From NCBI GenBank assembly GCA_023548195.1, contig JAJHZJ010000694.1, positions 1,984,001-2,048,000 on the forward strand: DNA of 64,000 bases, read 5' to 3'. Below, piece after piece: positions 1 through 10,930 of this stretch (position 1 is the stretch's first letter; every line of letters begins with the position of its first letter). Made by a program: the position numbers and the translations under genes. Under the pieces are notes generated by a model. It saw only the letters and a list, made by a program, of their open reading frames with translations. It had not been told where the DNA came from and made no database searches. Source of the DNA: Bettongia penicillata ogilbyi. Taxonomy: Eukaryota; Chordata; Mammalia; Diprotodontia; Potoroidae.

Positions 1-1745
1 CAGAGAAATTCCATTTAAAATAATTACAGACAGTATAAGATACTGCCAAAACACACCCAGAAACTGTATGAACATAATTACAAAAACACTTCATACAAAT
101 AAAGACATCTAAAAAATTGGAGAAATATTAATTTCTTTTGGGTAGGCTGAGCCAATATAATAACAATGACAATGCTATTTTACTTACTCAGTTCAGATAT
201 CAATCAAACTACCAAAAAATTATTTTATGCTTCTAGAAAATGTAATAACAAAGTTCATCTTGAGGAAAAAAGGTCAAGAATATAATGGGGATCAATTTTA
301 AAAAAAAGAAGGCACTAAGCATATACCAAACTATGCAATAAAGTGGTAATCATCAAAACAATCTGATGCTGGATAAGAAATAGAGTGATTAATCAGTGGA
401 ATAGATTAAGGTCATAAAATAAGTAAATGACCAGAATAACCTAGTGTTTGATAAGCCCAAAGATCCCAACTATTGGGGCAAGAACTCACAATTTTACAAA
501 ACCTTCTGGTAAAACTGGAAAGCATTCTGGCAGAAACTAGGTATAGACCAACATCTCATACTATATAAGAAGATAAGCTTAGAATAGGTACATGATTTAG
601 ACATAAAGAATGATATCCTAAACAAATTAGGAGAGCATAAAAAAATATTGCCTATCAGATCTAGCTTCATCCAAAGAAATGATGAGAGGGTCATGGGAGA
701 TAAAATGTATAATTTTGATTACATCAAATTAAAAAGGTTTTTTTAATAAACAAAGCTAATGCAGAGAAAATTGGGAATAAAGCAGGGATCTGGGTGAGAG
801 AAGGGGGGAATTGACAAGGTTCTCTGATAAAGATCTCATTTTTCAAATATGTAGGGGACTGAGCCAAATTTATAAAAATAAGAGCCGTTCCCCAGTTGAT
901 AAATGGTCATAAGATATGAACAGGCAAATTTCAGAACAAGAAATCAAAGCTATCGATAGTCATATGAAAAAATGCTCCAAATAACTATTGATGAAAGAAA
1001 TGCAAATTAAAACAACTCTGAGACCTCGTGACAGATAAGAAACATAGCAAATACTGTAGGGGATATGGAAAAGCAGAGATACTAATGTATTGTTGGTAGA
1101 GTTGCTGATTGGTTCGACCATTCTGGATTACAACTTGGAACTATGCTTAAAGGGCTATAAAAACTGTGTATATTCTTTGACCCAGTAATACTGCTTCTTC
1201 ACAACTTTATCCCAAAGAGATCACAGGAAAAAGAAAAAAAGACCCATATGTACAAAAATATTCATAGTAGCTCTTTTTGTGTTTGCAAACAAATGGAAAC
1301 TAAAGGGATGCTCATCAGTTGGGGAATTGCTAAACAAGTTATGGCATATGATTATGATGGAATACTATTGGAATATAAGAATTTAGGAAAGAGATGGTTT
1401 CAGAAAAATCTGGGAAGACATGTGAATTGATGCAAAATGAAGCAGGAGAATATTGTACACAGTTGCAACAATATTGTAATAATGAATAACTGTGAAAGAC
1501 TTAACTTTAATCAATACAGTGATCCATGACAATTCTAAAAACCTCATGACTGGAGCAGCTAGGTGGCACAGTAAATAGAGCACCAGTCCTGGAGTCAAAA
1601 GAGGACCTGAGGCCAAATCTAGCCTCAGACACTTGACACTTACTAGCTGTGTGACCTTGGGCAAGTCACTTAACCCCAATTGCCTTGCCTTGCCTCCCCA
1701 CTCCAAAAAAAAAAAAAAGCCTCATGATGAAAGCATTTAAATGAG
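1..1745 (+). mobile_element. LINE-1 3' end (ORF2 end and 3' UTR), marsupial type, interrupted by a SINE
   Basis: The sequence reads as the decayed C-terminal part of L1 ORF2 and the adjoining 3' region, including the marsupial L1 phrases DYIKLKRF, GATAAATGGTCA and TTGGAACTATG, and TGGAATACTATTG near 1360. All frames are broken by stops. A SINE at 1550-1719 splits it, and L1 sequence resumes after the SINE (CTCATGATGAAA). It continues left of the window and lies in an SLC34A2 intron in sense orientation. Confidence 0.85.
1550..1719 (+). mobile_element. tRNA-derived marsupial SINE with poly(A) tail and target duplication
   Basis: It starts GGAGCAGCTAGGTGGCACAG, carries the SINE core phrases GACACTTGACACTTACTAGC and GTGACCTTGGGCAAGTCACT, and ends in A(14). 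The 8-bp duplication CCTCATGA flanks it at 1542-1549 and 1720-1727. It is a young-looking insertion into the older L1, so it gives relative ages. Confidence 0.88.
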
Positions 1746-2236
1746 AAATCAGGAGGCCTGGTCATCACTCCCAACTTGCCACCCACTCCCTGAAAATTCC
1801 AAAGTTTCCTTGTCTGTGAAAGGGAAACATTAACAATCTGGTCTGCCTACTTCAAAGAAGTGCTAACCCTAGATACAAAAGAGCTTTAAAACAGGAAGCT
1901 CTACAACAATATAAGAGGGAGTGTAGACTATGCTGTCTTTTTTCCCCAAGCGCTGTGTCCAGTTTGAGGGTGGGGATACCTGGATCTCTAGTTTCTCTGA
2001 TGTGGGGAAACTTCTAATGTGGAATCCTCCTCTCCTTCCCCTGACTCTCACAACCCCAGTACTGATAATGATTGGCAACTTCAGCAGTACCCTTATAACT
2101 TAAGGTGGTATTTGAATTCTGGTCTTCCTGACTTTCCAGCCAATCTTTCTCATTTTGCATACAGTAAGTACTCCACTCTGCATTGAATTAACAGTCTTGT
2201 CATTTTCTCTTTCTTTGGGTTTTCTTCTTCATCTAG
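1746..2236. other. SLC34A2 intron, no recognised element
   Basis: Ordinary intronic sequence ending in the T-rich tract and ATCTAG acceptor of the first exon. I see no repeat or RNA gene. Confidence 0.5.
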
Positions 2237-2432
2237 GGCTTTTGCAGGAGCTACTGTCCATGATTTTTTTAACTGGTTGTCAGTACTGGTGCTGCTGCCT
2301 GTGGAGGTGCTCACAAGCTACCTCAACGACCTCACCAGTGTCTTAATAAACTCCTTTAATATCAATAGTGGAGATGATGCCCCTGAACTCTTGAAAGTCA
2401 TCACACGTCCCTTAACAAAACTTATCATTCAG
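2237..2432 (+). CDS. SLC34A2: SLC34A2 coding exon (first in window)
   Basis: The acceptor is ATCTAG at 2231-2236 and the donor GTAGGC follows 2432. One base completes a codon from the upstream exon, then 65 codons follow and the exon ends in phase 0. The frame begins [20 protein letters not shown], the conserved cytoplasmic-to-membrane stretch after the first QSSS half of SLC34 proteins, and ends with [13 protein letters not shown], the start of the large extracellular loop. A short upstream ATG frame in another phase is a shadow. Confidence 0.94.
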
Positions 2433-5400
2433 GTAGGCATCAAGACTCACTCTGATTTTAAGTCTGAGTCATTAAGAGGGTAAAATAGCGCTTGTAATGA
2501 ACTTGGTTCCCTTGGAAGGTGAGTTTAAAAATCTCCTCTCTCAATCCGGGAGTGCTCGTTGGAAGTTTTTCATGCTTGTGTCTTTCTCAGTTCATTGCCT
2601 AAGCCAGTAGCACTAAGAAGCAAGCACTGGGTTGCTTTGAGCACCATGTTGGTAGAGTTTTGTTCCTTACCACCACTCTGACCAAAGGAGAGACTCAACT
2701 GTTCTACCATTTTGTGCCTGATGACCATTTCTTTTCTGATATTGACCTGATAGTATTGTCCTTCAGATCAGGTCAACGAGGAAGCTCTTTCCCTAGGGAT
2801 GCCTCATTCCAATACTAGTCAACCAATAAGTGTTTATTAAACCCCTGTCATGGACCAGGTACAGGGGGATCCAAAGACAAAAAAAGATTCTCACTGGCAT
2901 TAAGGAGCTGACAGTGTACTGGGCCCCATGGAATGGGACAAAAGAGTTTATCTGACCTGATCCTAGTCATAGGAAGATGAGATAAGGTCACATGTAGGTG
3001 TAGTGCTCTGGAAATGAGGCCTGTCTGTGTCGCCATTTTGCCCACTCATGGTTTTTCCTTCTGTACACTAGAGCCCCTAGAAAAGTAATGAATTTTTGCA
3101 CTCACAAATCATAGCTAAAGAAAAGGTTAACTCTTTTCCTCATGTCTATTGCTTTCCCCAGCTGGATAAAAAAGTCATACTTGAAATTGCTACAGGAAAT
3201 GTGGCAGCAAGAGACAAGAGCCTGATAAAGACTTGGTGTAAAACTTTTAAAAATGTAGTAAGTATCAGAAAATGATTCAAAGGACATAGATGGGGGATTG
3301 AGACTTTTCTGTTCCTCCTGCGGTGTTGAGGGACTGCAAGTGCTATTGGTTTTCTATATATTTAGTTCTCTAGACCAAAGTTCTAGTCACCCTGCCTTAG
3401 TTATACCTCAGACTATGGGGCAGAATAAGATTGCTCCAAAGTAGGGATAAAGCAATTGACTGCCCAGGTCCCCATTCTGGGGTTAGAGTGCTCTGAGTGC
3501 AATTCTATTGGCCTTCAGAAGTAATCCAGATGTTCTGTAGGCTCAGCTAATGCTCCATAGACCAAGCACAAAGGCTGAAGGTCTTCACTGGGGATTATGG
3601 GGAAGGTAAGGGAGAGAAGAGGGGAAATTGGGGATTCAGTGGCCAGTGGGGTTTGTGTCTTCAGTGTTATAAATTGCATCTTCATGTAATACCATTCTTA
3701 GCAACAGAAATTTTTTTCCCTGTGTGGTATCATCTAGACTTTAAGCAATGTTACTGTACCCTCCCGAAAAGACTGTGTCTCTCCCAGTCTCTGCTGGACT
3801 GAAGGGAACATGACCTGGACCATCATGAGTACAGTATATAAAAAGAACCTTAAAAAGTGTGAGTAGAAAACCAACTGGACACTCAACTTTACTTAATTTC
3901 TAACCTCATTCTTAATTTTTGCTAGGGAGACAAAAGCAGTCTTAGGTAAACAAGACCTTTGAAATACAGTTCTATGAGATCCAGGAAGATGTGACAGTGG
4001 TCAGCAGAGTTCATACTGCTCACATCCCATACTTACTTCTTCTCTGGCAGCAACTGACAGTAAAATAGTCCTTGATGAGAGAACTGACGGCCAGACCAAT
4101 AAGGCAGCCTTGTCAAAGGAGCATTGAAGGCACTATCCTTGGGAAGGAGAAAGTGGCTAGGCCCACCCTAAGGATCAGCCAAACTCTTCTTTGCCTAGTG
4201 CCAGTAAGTGCTTTCTGTACTAGTGACACATGGCACAGGGCAAAGAGCTCAATACATCTTCAGCAAATGTATCTGGCCTTCCCTATAACATTGGCCCAGA
4301 CCTGCCTCTGAGGCATTTGGAAGCATTGACCCAGAGTCTGAAACAAGCCAGACAGCTCTTAGGAATCTAGCATGCTGGAGGCAGGAAAAAGGCAACTTTC
4401 ATGTGGAATTCTTATACGCACTGTCCCCACTTAGGCAATGACCTCTGAGGACCGGGCCATCTTTGTTCATAGAGGCCCCACATATTTTGAAGGGCATTGT
4501 CAATAATCCTGACATGACTATCCCCACTTTATAAAAGATAAGTGATATCCATAAAGTTGCATAACTAGTAAATGGCAGAATTGACCCTAGGGCATCCTTG
4601 GCACCACACCCCACTGGCTCTCAGCTATCATTCCTAGCTTGAATGATGTGCACAAAATTAAGTGCTCTTCATGCTATTATCACTCTTTGACACTTGCTGG
4701 CTCTCCTTCTCCCCAGTGCTTTAGCCAGCTCCTGCAGAGTCGAAAGGCTCTGGATAGAAGCTACTCTAGAGAACTGCATTCACTCTTTTATGCTGCTAAA
4801 ATAAAATCCAGACAATTTCCTGCATTCTTACTTTTATCAGGCAGTTAATCACAGTTTACTGCACTAAGACTGGGTAGATTTAGTAAAGACTATGGCAAGG
4901 TCTTGGTCCTTGGGGTACAAAAGATTTCTTTCTGACAGGCAGAACTGGTAGGCACACGTATGCGTGTGATAGAAATTAAAAAAAAAAAAGACCTCAATTT
5001 GAATTCCGGATTCAACACTACAGTGGAAAGAGCCTGCATTTTAAAGTCAGAAGACCTGAATTCAATTTCCAGCTCTGGTGATGAACAGTCATATGACTGT
5101 GAGCAAGTCATTTAACCTTATAAAGACAAACACAGCTGAACTCTAGAAAAGACAATGTCGATTCCAAAGAAACCTTCTGGTTTGCTAAGCCTTATTACCC
5201 ATGAATGCTCTTAATAAGTGGTTCTTGTGGTCCCTCCAGGCAAACACTTATTTGTGGATGCCAAACTCTCAGATTCGAGCATTGGACTCCTCCTTCTACC
5301 CTTCTCCTTGCTGGTCCTGTGCACTTGTCTAATCCTTACGGTCAAGGTCCTGCACTCCGCACTCAAGGGAAAAGTTGCTGCAGTGATTAAGAGGACCATT

Positions 5401-8269
5401 AACACAGGTAGTCCTTTTACCCTCCCTGAGACTTTCTGTGGGCAGAGACCTTGTGTAAAAAAAAATACAAAACACTTGCTAGCTCCCTTCTCATTGTGCT
5501 CCCAGAGGTGCGCATCGGACCCACCTATCTGGAAGCAAGAACTCTAGATGACCTAGGCCTCCACTTGAATTTTCTCCTTCTGATTGACAATCCTGGAAAT
5601 GCACATTGTCTCTTTTATTTGAATTTGTATTCTTCTCTTGGGAATGTTCGTGAGCTCAACAGAAGGAACGTTGCTCCAACGTTGTGTCCTCAATAGCCCT
5701 AGAGGGCCTGGTTTAGATGTACAGAGAGAGCTAGGAAAATCTGAGCTAGGCTTTTCCATATTTCCCTCACAGAGACTCTTCACATGGTTAGTGGAACCAT
5801 TCCCCTTGGGAGATAAAGAAAGGCCATGAAAATGAAAAAAGAAAGGCATGTGATAGAGTGGGTAGAGAGCTGACCTAGAAGGCAGGAAAATCGGAGTTGA
5901 AGTCTCACTTTTGACACATACTGGTTGTGTGACCAAGTCACTTAACCTCTTAAGAGTGCTAGGCAAGTCTTTAGGACTATGTTACAGAGAATCTGCAACT
6001 TTGCATTGATAGAATTCCCTCACCTGAGAGCTCCCTATACTAAAGAAATCACATCCCCTAGTAAACTCTACAGAGCTCTAAAGTTTGCAGATCCCTTACA
6101 GACATCAACACATTCAACTTTTACACATCACACCTGTGAGGGAGTCACACAGGTATTATCATTCCCATGTGAAAGATGTTAAATGATTTGTCCAAGGTGG
6201 TAATACCCAAGACCTAGGTCCATCCTTCTTGGTCAGATATTTATTAGCTTTGTAATCTTGAACAAGTTAATGAACCCACATGGGCCTTGTGGTACAATAG
6301 AAAAAAAGCATTAGATCTGGAGTCAGAGGCACTGGCTTCAAATGCTGTCTCTGCTAAGTGCCTTTGGGCAAGTAAATGGAGATCTCTGGCCCTCCAGGTC
6401 TCCCTCTGTAAATGAAGGGGGATGGACAAGATGACCTAGTCTCTTGCATCTCTAATTTGAAGATTCTGTTATCATCTGATGAAAAAAGAATCTGTTAAAA
6501 AGAAATTTGACATATACTGTTCATGATAAGGGTATTGTAAATAATACAGAGCTCTAGAAATTTGACTGTCATCATTAGTTGACTAGGAAAGATAGTCCCA
6601 AGCTGCTACATATCCCTGCTGCCTCATACACAATCACAAAAGCAGGAACGCTGGAGGAAAAGGAAGAAAGATCATGGCAATGCAATGAGCCATCATGGCT
6701 GTGGTGGTCACCATAAAATAATGAGTTCTTACGATTTAAGTTATAAAAATGATGAAAGTTATTATTAAGGAAGAGGAGGGAATGGGCTGAGCATACAAGA
6801 CAGCACAGTGGTAAGAATGCTGGGCCTCTTGTTCACTGCTTTTAATTGCATTAGGAACTGTTTCCACTAGAAGTTTTGGAATGTATTTTTAGTAGAAGGA
6901 CTGTTTCTGGATGGACCTTGGAGTGATCTATTGCATCTGATATTAAATTGTCCTGTTGACCAGAACAGTTGTAGAAACTTTGTCTTTTTCTTCTAATGTT
7001 TCCAGATTTCCCCTTCCCTTTTGCCTGGCTGACTGGCTACCTTGCCATTCTTGTTGGAGCTGTGATGACAATGATTATGCAGAGTAGCTCTGTGTTCACC
7101 TCTACAATCACTCCTCTTGTTGGTAAGTCCTCTTTTTCTCCCCCTTTCCCTTTTCACATGCCCATGTCTCCATTTCTACATGTGGTCCTGCCATGCTCAG
7201 TCATTCCCACCCAGGACTGAATCCAGTGTTTTGTTTTGTTTTTTCCCATAGGCATCGGTGTGATCAGCCTTGAGAGAGCTTACCCTTTAACCTTGGGCTC
7301 CAACATCGGTACCACCACCACTGCCATCCTGGCTGCCTTAGCTAGCTCTGGAAATACTTTACAAAGTTCCCTCCAGGTCAGGACGCACAGTTGTGACTCA
7401 TTAACTCTTTGCATTAATATCTCTATTCTTCATTTACTGCTAAATCCTGCAAATGAACCCTCTGGTTTCTTTCTCATCATATGCTTCATATGTCAAGGGA
7501 TCATTTATTACTCTTGAGATTTTACCTACCTCAGAATGGTGACCTGTGGGTGAAAAAATTGTCCCTAGTTATTGTACTAGAAGCTGAACTACCTAGCTGA
7601 ACTCCAGTTTATGTTTATAATAAACAAATTAGGGTGCTGATCAGTTACTCTCCATCCCCTAACTTATCCCCTGTCCCCCACATAAAATGATTGAAAAAGG
7701 CATGGATAACTTCCTCCTTTTTGCCCTCCTATCAGTCAGAAAAGGTGGTATGGCAGGAAGAACTTCTGACTTGTGTGTCAGAAGACCTGAGTTTGAATCC
7801 CAGGTCTGCTACTTGCTCAGTGACTGGTACAGATCCATGTTTTGTGTTTAGAGGAGGGAGAGGTGACTGTTGGTTTCATGAGGGGAAGAGAAGCCTCTTC
7901 CTTGAAGGATGCTGAGAATGTGTTTGGGCAGAGAGCAGGAGGAAAAGTCTTCTGAGAGGGGGAAGAATGTGAACCAAGGTCCCAGAGACTGTCAAGTGAA
8001 CAAGCATCGTTGAAGAACCAGTTTCACTGGAATGAATGATAATGGTAAGGGCAGTAATAACACAGATGATTATAATAGAACTTTTATAGACACCATCTCC
8101 TTTAAGCAGTAGGAGGTAATGCTAAAAAAGGCAGAAGAGGATCAGGCTCTAGAGGGCCTTGAAAGCTGAACCAAGGATTTTGGTTTTTATCCTTCAAACA
8201 CTGAGAAGGAAAGAGGTATAGGATTTAAGGGTAGGATGTCATCAGAGCTTTGATTTAGAAAATGTATGG

Positions 8270-8316
<47 letters not shown>

Positions 8317-10485
8317 AGAGCCAAGGGACCAGCCAGGGGAAGGCTTTTGGAATAGGCCTAGGGTCATAGATCTAGAGAAGTCATCCAGTCCAATTCTCAC
8401 TCAATTTATAGATGAGGAAATTGAGATTAAGTGACTTACCCAACATCACACAATAGTATTAATCAGAGGAAAAGCAGCATTATTTTCCACCTTACTCTTA
8501 AGTCCAGGCCACAAAAAATGAAGATCTGGTGGTGTCACCAAGAATGGAAAGAGATGCCACAGGAGGATTTAGGGAGTGATCCCTTGGAAGGCAGGAGAGA
8601 GGGAAGGGACAAAGCTGAGAGCTGCAGCCTAGACAAGGTCAGGATAGTGGTGCATTCTCCATTGTTTCTCCAGTGTGAATATTGCCTCATTAGGTACCTG
8701 CCTTCTATTCTTCCTCCCCTCCTTTCACTGGCAAGGGAGGGAAATTGCACCTGCTGGTGTGTAGGCAGGCCAGGCAATGCCTGAGTAGGAGAAAGGTAAC
8801 AAAGGAGTATGGGTAGCAGGTTTGGGAGTAGAGCTTGATTCAAAGCATGATAACACAATGAGATGAATTTTCTAAAACAATGAATCCCAAAACTGATTTT
8901 GAAAACAATTACAATAAAAGTCTCATTGCAATAAATTTTTTTTATTAATTCTGTTGCTTTTTACCTCACTGGTAATTAATTCCATTTGGAGAAATGTTTT
9001 TAATTAACTAAATTACTTTTGAAATCACTGTTTTGGAACTCAGCAAAAGTGGCTTAAAATATCCATTTTGTTTTGTTTGTAAGCTAGGACTCAAGCTCTT
9101 CATTGCACTTAGCTCCTTCCTGCATGCCCATTTGCAAAGAGGCCCATTTCCATAGGATTTAAGTGCTGGAAGGGAACTTTGAGATCATCTAGTTATGCTT
9201 TTGTAGGCAAGAGCTTTTTGCTGAAGGTGGAGGTCATGCAGGTAGTAAGTGGCACAGCCAGTGCAGAATAGGAGCAGAATGGAAGCTTATTGGGGCCAGG
9301 TACTTTTCCGTGTCTCTAACATAGTGCTCTGCAGTAGGAGGCCCTTAATCAATGCTAATTGATTTAAATTGTAGCTAGTTCTTCAGACTCCCACATGCAT
9401 TGTTCTTCTCCTGACATCATCAGGAGTACTCTCATTGGCAGACTGCCTTGAAGTTTCCAAAGCACTTACATAATGATGTCTCTAGATGTTCACAATAAGC
9501 CAGTGAAGGAAGGGTTCTGTTGTTGTCTTCACAGATGAGCAAAGGGAGGTCAAGGCAAGCTTCTAACCCAAGTTTTCCTGACTTCAGGCCCCATGCTTTC
9601 TAGGTCACACCTAATATGTAACATTTATTCATCTCCTGCTGCAGAACTGTAAAACTCCTTGCAATATTGAATAGACTGGACTAGATGCCTCTACTGTCCC
9701 TCCTGGTTCTTAAGTTCATGAACCTACAATGAAAATATTTGTGAAGATGATTTCTGCGACACCATTGACCTTTCCCTTCCCTTCTCATCACCACTTGCCT
9801 GATTTCCTTTCTTTCTCCATGATTGATTCTATGTGTCTGCCAGATGAGTTTTCATTTTGTCTAATCCTTTTCATTTCAGATTGCCCTGTGTCATTTCTTC
9901 TTCAACATATCCGGGGTCATTCTGTGGTACCCAGTGCCATTCATGCGCCTGCCGATCCGTCTTGCCAAGGGCCTAGGAAATATCACGGCCACCTACCGTT
10001 GGTTCGCCATCTTCTACCTGATCATCTGCTTTTTTCTATTACCACTAATAGTGTTTGGCCTCTCCCTGGCAGGTTGGCATGTGTTGATTGGGGTAGGAAT
10101 ACCCTTCCTATTGGCAGTTTTTATAATAATGTTGTTGTGGGCCTTTGAGACCCAGCACATATTGCCAACGTGGATGCAGTCCCTCGAGCCCTGGGATCGC
10201 CTGATTATGGCCTTTGTGGATAAATGCTGCCAGAATAATTCCTGCTACTATTTAGGCATTTTTTGCAGAGCGGTTCTCTGGCCCTGCAAATGGCAGTTTT
10301 TAAAGTGCTGGACACTGAAGACAGATGACAGAAAGGTCAAGGAAGTCCCCAGCGATGTCCCTGAGCAGTTTGAAAACACTGGAGTCATAACTAACAAGTC
10401 CCAGACTTCGGCCAACACACAAGAGAAAAGCCCAGACATGAAGGGCTCTCACAGCAGCCTGGCCTTGCAGGGGGACAGTCAATGA
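2237..10485 (+). CDS. SLC34A2: SLC34A2, sodium-dependent phosphate transport protein 2B, 3' part (7 coding exons, join)
   Basis: Joined exons 2237-2432, 3162-3257, 3738-3858, 5240-5407, 7006-7122, 7252-7376 and 9880-10485 give about 475 C-terminal residues of a type II Na/Pi cotransporter, which brings phosphate with sodium into epithelial cells at the apical membrane. All introns are GT-AG and all phases close. Visible family marks are the second QSSS motif (exon 7006-7122), the [15 protein letters not shown] block (exon 7252-7376), an N-glycosylated Cys-containing extracellular loop (exon 3738-3858) and hydrophobic segments typical of the second Na_Pi_cotrans repeat. The first repeat and N-terminus lie left of the window. 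SLC34A1 and SLC34A3 are the alternatives; the convergent SEL1L3 neighbour and the absence of a terminal TRL PDZ ligand favour SLC34A2. Confidence 0.94.
2822..2960 (+). repeat. Ancient MIR/L2-era repeat fragment
   Basis: AAGTGTTTATTAAACCCCTGTC, then ATGGACCAGGTAC and AAGGAGCTGACAGTGTACTGG resemble the common mammalian TTTATTAAGTGCCTACTATG ... AAGGAGCTCACAGTCTA unit. It is an intronic relic; family assignment is tentative. Confidence 0.45.
3162..3257 (+). CDS. SLC34A2: SLC34A2 coding exon (extracellular loop, part 1)
   Basis: The acceptor TTTCCCCAG ends at 3161 and the perfect donor GTAAGT starts at 3258. The exon is 96 nt, 32 codons, phase 0 on both sides. It begins [13 protein letters not shown] and holds the [10 protein letters not shown] block seen in the SLC34A2 loop, with one Cys likely to join the loop disulphides. 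The length matches the corresponding human exon codon for codon, while the lysine-rich middle is divergent. Confidence 0.92.
3738..3858 (+). CDS. SLC34A2: SLC34A2 coding exon (glycosylated extracellular loop)
   Basis: The acceptor CATCTAG ends at 3737 and the donor GTGAGT starts at 3859. The exon has 40 codons plus one base (T of a split Cys codon). It encodes two N-glycosylation sequons (NVT and NMT) and the loop signature CVSPSLCW with further Cys residues, the region that is glycosylated and disulphide-linked in NaPi-II proteins. Reading past the donor would give an in-frame stop, which supports the splice site. Confidence 0.92.
4485..4625 (+). repeat. MIR SINE fragment
   Basis: It shows the MIR core and 3' part: TCCCCACTTTATAAAAGATAAG, GCATAACTAGTAAATGGCAG and a terminal CCCCACTGGCTCTCAGC, in sense orientation within the 1.4 kb SLC34A2 intron 3859-5239. 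Confidence 0.6.
5020..5120 (+). repeat. tRNA-derived SINE (MIR/CORE type)
   Basis: ACTACAGTGGAAAGAGCCTG, AGTCAGAAGACCTGAATTCA and GTGAGCAAGTCATTTAACC match the A/B-box and core pattern of old marsupial SINEs. It ends about 120 bp before a coding exon. Confidence 0.65.
5240..5407 (+). CDS. SLC34A2: SLC34A2 coding exon (membrane segment)
   Basis: The acceptor CCCTCCAG ends at 5239; GC completes the split Cys codon. 55 further codons plus one base follow, and the donor GTAGTC begins at 5408. After the end of the loop comes a strongly hydrophobic segment ([20 protein letters not shown]) and then the cytoplasmic stretch [14 protein letters not shown], equivalent to the human KGQVATVIKKTINT region. 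The donor is weaker than consensus (GTAGTC). Confidence 0.92.
5408..7005. repeat. SLC34A2 intron with three old SINE/MIR copies
   Basis: SINE-type segments lie at about 5845-5955 (GTAGAGAGCTGACCTAGAAG), 6020-6215 (MIR, CACACCTGTGAGGGAGT and GGTATTATCATTCCCATGTG) and 6270-6470 (TGGTACAATAG to CTCTGTAAATGAAG), all in sense orientation. The remainder is unassigned intron. Confidence 0.6.
7006..7122 (+). CDS. SLC34A2: SLC34A2 coding exon with second QSSS motif
   Basis: The acceptor TGTTTCCAG ends at 7005 and the donor GTAAGT begins at 7123; 117 nt. AT completes an Asp codon, giving [19 protein letters not shown], followed by QSSSVFTS and ITPLV. The QSSS motif occurs once in each inverted repeat of SLC34 transporters and lines the substrate and sodium sites; this is the second copy. 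Nothing is missing from the motif. Confidence 0.95.
7252..7376 (+). CDS. SLC34A2: SLC34A2 coding exon (GSNIGTTTT core)
   Basis: The acceptor TTTTCCCATAG ends at 7251 and the donor GTCAGG begins at 7377; 125 nt, ending in phase 0. It reads [20 protein letters not shown] and [15 protein letters not shown], the most conserved block of the second transport repeat. The intron before it is only 129 bp. The donor lacks the usual A at +3/+4 but the next exon joins in frame. Confidence 0.95.
7377..9879. repeat. SLC34A2 last intron, old repeats
   Basis: It contains a SINE at about 7741-7835 (GTCAGAAGACCTGAGTTTGA), an ancient unclassified repeat at about 7920-8235 (AGAGGGCCTTGAAAGCTGAA), MIR-like segments at 8360-8470, 9150-9260 and 9420-9600, and an L2-like 3' end at 9285-9370. 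A (TG)n run at 8271-8315 is listed separately. The final 100 bp before the acceptor are T/C rich. Confidence 0.55.
8271..8315 (+). repeat. (TG)n microsatellite
   Basis: An uninterrupted TG dinucleotide run of about 45 bp in the last SLC34A2 intron; likely length-polymorphic and able to form Z-DNA. Confidence 0.97.
9880..10485 (+). CDS. SLC34A2: SLC34A2 last coding exon, C-terminal tail and stop
   Basis: The acceptor TTTCATTTCAG ends at 9879; 201 codons then TGA at 10483-10485. It starts [13 protein letters not shown], continues through [19 protein letters not shown] and two hydrophobic segments, and ends in a hydrophilic cytoplasmic tail closing with LALQGDSQ. The tail carries six scattered Cys (DKCC, NSC, IFC, WPC, LKCW) instead of the dense Cys run of human NaPi-IIb. 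No TRL-type PDZ ligand is present. Confidence 0.95.
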   Translation: MALCHFFFNISGVILWYPVPFMRLPIRLAKGLGNITATYRWFAIFYLIICFFLLPLIVFGLSLAGWHVLIGVGIPFLLAVFIIMLLWAFETQHILPTWMQSLEPWDRLIMAFVDKCCQNNSCYYLGIFCRAVLWPCKWQFLKCWTLKTDDRKVKEVPSDVPEQFENTGVITNKSQTSANTQEKSPDMKGSHSSLALQGDSQ

Positions 10486-10930
10486 GAGGGGAAGAGAAAA
10501 GATGGATTCTTTCTTGTTCTACCTGCCCTTCCCCTCTTAAAGCATGGCAAGGATAGGGACAGATGGAGAGCTATCCACTGGGAAAATGGAGTAACAGAAA
10601 TTTGCCATTCCTTCCCTCCATCCCAGAACCTAAAGCATTGGCAGATAGGGCTGACTCAGCATTGACAGAAACAGTGATGAAAGCACCAACCTTACCACAA
10701 TTCTCTCTCATGATTTCTGACTCTCTGAAACATCTGGGACAAGAACCACAGGGATTTTGCAAGATGTATCCTGATTAGGCCAATTATTTATACCCTTTCT
10801 AGAAATACTAGAGCCACTGACCAACAGGGCATGGCTTAAATCCCTAAACAATTTTCAAAAGGGAAAAGTCTGAGGAAATCCCATAGCTCAAATATATATA
10901 ATTAAACTTTTATTGTTAAATAAGTGTGAC
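10486..10930 (+). other. SLC34A2: SLC34A2 proximal 3' UTR
   Basis: Sequence after the stop has no recognisable repeat. An ATTAAA hexamer at 10901-10906 in an AT-rich stretch is the first plausible polyadenylation signal, implying a UTR of about 430 nt. The human gene has a longer 3' UTR of roughly 2 kb, so the transcript may continue into the repeat-poor block to the right; another ATTAAA lies at 13574-13579. The end is inferred only from the hexamers. Confidence 0.5.
10901..10906 (+). terminator. Candidate poly(A) signal ATTAAA for SLC34A2
   Basis: This is the common variant hexamer, about 415 nt after the stop codon, followed by T-rich and then TG-rich sequence (TTTTATTG, TGTGACTTTGG) compatible with a downstream element. 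It may be only a proximal site. Confidence 0.4.

Noticed and set aside
5553..5966. 137-codon minus-strand open frame in an SLC34A2 intron
   Set aside because: It overlaps an intron and a SINE, has no family resemblance and no supporting signals.
8271..8315. Dinucleotide and tandem arrays considered as CRISPR-like structure
   Set aside because: They are simple microsatellites in a vertebrate genome; there are no spacer-separated repeats.
9729..10148. 139-codon open frame overlapping the last SLC34A2 exon
   Set aside because: It is the wrong frame of the real exon and begins inside the intron; the spliced frame has full family similarity.
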